A stretch of 17,514 nt of DNA from Bacillota bacterium (GTDB lineage Bacteria > Bacillota_I > Bacilli_A > Erysipelotrichales > Erysipelotrichaceae): the NCBI GenBank assembly GCA_023426935.1, contig JAEZBR010000076.1, forward strand, positions 1 to 17,514, in the 5' to 3' direction. Within the stretch, counting starts at the first letter, position 1. Each line of letters opens with the position of its first letter. The notes under the pieces were generated by a model. The model searched no databases, was not told the origin of the DNA, and saw nothing but the letters and a program-made list of their open reading frames with translations. Below are positions 16,253 through 17,514 of this stretch, in pieces. A program made the position numbers and the translations under genes.

Positions 16253-16332
16253 GTGGTACAACACGTCAGCTTGAATTTGGTCAGGACCGGAAGGTAGCAG
16301 CCATAAGAGTCTGACGCGTGTGTACCACTTTT
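16253..16332 (+). ncRNA. ffs: Signal recognition particle RNA, small 4.5S type
   Basis: The conserved SRP domain is clear: GGTCAGGACCGGAAGG followed by TAGCAGCC (about 16281-16304), which includes the GGAA tetraloop and the asymmetric loop bound by Ffh. The ends pair: gtggtac (16253-16259) with gtaccac (16322-16328), and inner cgtcag with ctgacg. A TTTT follows the closing stem, which doubles as the terminator. At about 80 nt it lacks the Alu domain of the 270-nt B. subtilis RNA. It lies just upstream of tadA and dnaX. The exact 5' end is uncertain by a few bases. Confidence 0.93.
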
Positions 16333-16346
16333 AATTTGAGGTAGAT

Positions 16347-16805
16347 ATGACTAAAGAACAATATATGGAAGAAGCTTTAAAACAAGCCAAGATTGCTTTT
16401 GAACTGGACGAAGTTCCGGTTGGAGCTATTATTGTCAAAGACGATAAGATTATTGCAAAGGCCTATAATTTTCGGGAACATTCTAACTTAGCGACCGATC
16501 ACGCCGAGATTCGCGCGATTAATATAGCAGAGAAATTATTGAATACCTGGCGCCTTGAGGGGTGCGATCTATATGTGACTTTAGAACCGTGCCCACTATG
16601 TGCCGGAGCATGCATTCAGAGTAGAATCAGGAAAGTGTATTATGGTGCTCCAGATCTTAAGGCTGGAAGCGTCGACTCCGTTGCGGAACTTTTTATGATT
16701 CCGCAATATAATTGCCACCCTGAAAGTGAGGGGGGTATTATGAAAAACGAGTGTGCAAAAATACTTTCCGATTACTTCCAACTCAAGCGGCAAATAAAGA
16801 AATAA
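16347..16805 (+). CDS. tadA: tRNA-specific adenosine-34 deaminase TadA
   Basis: Zinc deaminase of 152 aa that converts A34 to inosine in the anticodon of tRNA-Arg(ACG), so one tRNA reads several Arg codons. The catalytic HAE motif is H52-A-E54, and the zinc cysteines are C82 and C85 in PCPLCAGAC. The block TWRLEGCDLYVTLEPC and GAPDLKAGSVDS are family hallmarks that separate TadA from free cytosine or guanine deaminases. Start ATG 16347 has a short SD (GAGG, 16338-16341) at 5 nt. It is 15 nt after the SRP RNA, so part of its expression may come from readthrough of that short terminator. Confidence 0.96.
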   Translation: MTKEQYMEEALKQAKIAFELDEVPVGAIIVKDDKIIAKAYNFREHSNLATDHAEIRAINIAEKLLNTWRLEGCDLYVTLEPCPLCAGACIQSRIRKVYYGAPDLKAGSVDSVAELFMIPQYNCHPESEGGIMKNECAKILSDYFQLKRQIKK

Positions 16806-16810
16806 TCTAG

Positions 16811-16816
16811 TATAAT
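16811..16816 (+). promoter_or_regulatory. Possible -10 box for dnaX
   Basis: A perfect TATAAT lies in the 36-nt gap between tadA and dnaX. No -35 match is seen at 17 bp, so it may be weak or fortuitous; dnaX could be carried by the tadA transcript. Confidence 0.3.
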
Positions 16817-16841
16817 TAGACTAAGTTTAGGAGGCTTGCAA

Positions 16842-17514
16842 ATGGCATATCAAGCATTATATCGTCAATATCGACCACAGAAATTTTCCGAGGTCGTAGG
16901 TCAGAAGGCAATCGTTGCGACCTTAAGAAATTCGATTATCAATAAACGTATTGCTCAAGCCTATTTATTATGTGGCCCCAGAGGTACCGGTAAAACGACA
17001 ATAGCGAGAATCTTCGCTAAGGCAGTTAACTGTGAGAACTTTGACGGGGAGCCTTGTAACAATTGTTCTAACTGCATGGAGATCACTAACGGCTCACACC
17101 CGGACGTAATTGAGATTGACGCGGCTAGTAATAATTCGGTGGACAATATCAGAGATTTAATTGAAAAAGTTCGTTATGCACCGATCAGAGGAAAATATAA
17201 AGTTTATATCATCGATGAAGTTCATATGTTATCGACTGGGGCTTTTAATGCTTTATTAAAAACTTTGGAAGAGCCACCTGAACATGTTATTTTTATTTTA
17301 GCAACCACTGATCCGTTAAAAGTTCCTACAACGATTATCTCCCGTTGTCAGAGATATAATTTCGGAAAGATTAATACGAACGATTTATATCAACAATTAA
17401 AAAAAGTTGCGACCGATGCCAAAGTTAAAGCTGAAGATAAAGCTTTGAAACTGATTGCCAGCCTGGCGTATGGCGGGATGCGAGACGCTTTAAGTTTGTT
17501 GGACCAATGTATAT
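16842..17514 (+). CDS. dnaX: DNA polymerase III gamma/tau subunit, 5' part
   Basis: First 224 codons of the clamp-loader ATPase; the frame runs off the window end. The start MAYQALYRQYRP is typical. Walker A GPRGTGKT is at 45-52, a zinc module has C64, C72, C75 and C78, Walker B reads YIIDE (D125, E126) followed by VHML, sensor 1 is in ILATTDPLK, and the Arg finger is R168 in SRC. It loads the DnaN ring onto primed DNA and tethers the polymerases. Start ATG 16842 has SD AGGAGG (16829-16834) at 7 nt. Whether a tau-to-gamma frameshift exists cannot be judged, since that region is outside the window. Confidence 0.97.
   Translation, partial: MAYQALYRQYRPQKFSEVVGQKAIVATLRNSIINKRIAQAYLLCGPRGTGKTTIARIFAKAVNCENFDGEPCNNCSNCMEITNGSHPDVIEIDAASNNSVDNIRDLIEKVRYAPIRGKYKVYIIDEVHMLSTGAFNALLKTLEEPPEHVIFILATTDPLKVPTTIISRCQRYNFGKINTNDLYQQLKKVATDAKVKAEDKALKLIASLAYGGMRDALSLLDQCI

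Noticed and set aside
1..17514. CRISPR arrays, prophage, toxin-antitoxin or defence genes
   Set aside because: No regularly spaced repeats and no such protein families were recognised; the only mobile element is the IS200-type copy.

Overview
The window is a chromosomal replication-origin neighbourhood of a low-GC Gram-positive bacterium. The order dnaA, dnaN, S4-domain gene, recF, gyrB, gyrA is the classic Bacillota origin arrangement, and SRP RNA, tadA and dnaX follow further right. The SRP RNA is very short (about 80 nt, no Alu domain) and gyrA is followed directly by serS. Together these suggest a Bacilli lineage near the Erysipelotrichia or Mollicutes relatives; that placement is inference. 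The genetic code is standard: yaaA, dnaA and gyrA end in TGA, and Trp is TGG in the core genes.

Layout, left to right. Positions 1-700 hold a compact IS200-type insertion sequence with one transposase gene (minus strand), bounded by two short hairpins. Next, on the minus strand, are a membrane-anchored HtrA-type serine protease and, upstream of it, a three-TM protein with about seven extracellular PASTA repeats and no kinase domain. The stretch 3760-4230 is the upstream half of oriC, with a DnaA-box cluster and the dnaA promoter. dnaA follows on the plus strand, then a short AT-rich oriC part (a further box plus a 3-periodic AT-rich stretch), then dnaN with its own terminator. A second unit, yaaA-recF-gyrB-gyrA-serS, has its own promoter, overlapping junctions and a terminator after serS. 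After a 330-base spacer comes a WG-repeat lipoprotein gene interrupted by one in-frame TGA at codon 50, then a terminator, the SRP RNA, tadA, and the first 224 codons of dnaX.

Genes left of the origin point left and genes right of it point right, so everything is co-oriented with fork movement from 3760-4230. Functionally the window combines initiation (DnaA), elongation (DnaN, DnaX), topology (GyrAB), gap repair (RecF), translation (SerRS, TadA, SRP RNA) and a two-gene cell-surface unit.

The items most worth a second look are the interrupted WG-repeat lipoprotein, the kinase-free PASTA protein (possibly translated from a leaderless mRNA), and the DnaA boxes that end in C instead of A alongside an Arg-to-Cys change in the DnaA signature motif. 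I saw no clear previously undescribed multi-gene system; most of the window is conserved housekeeping sequence.
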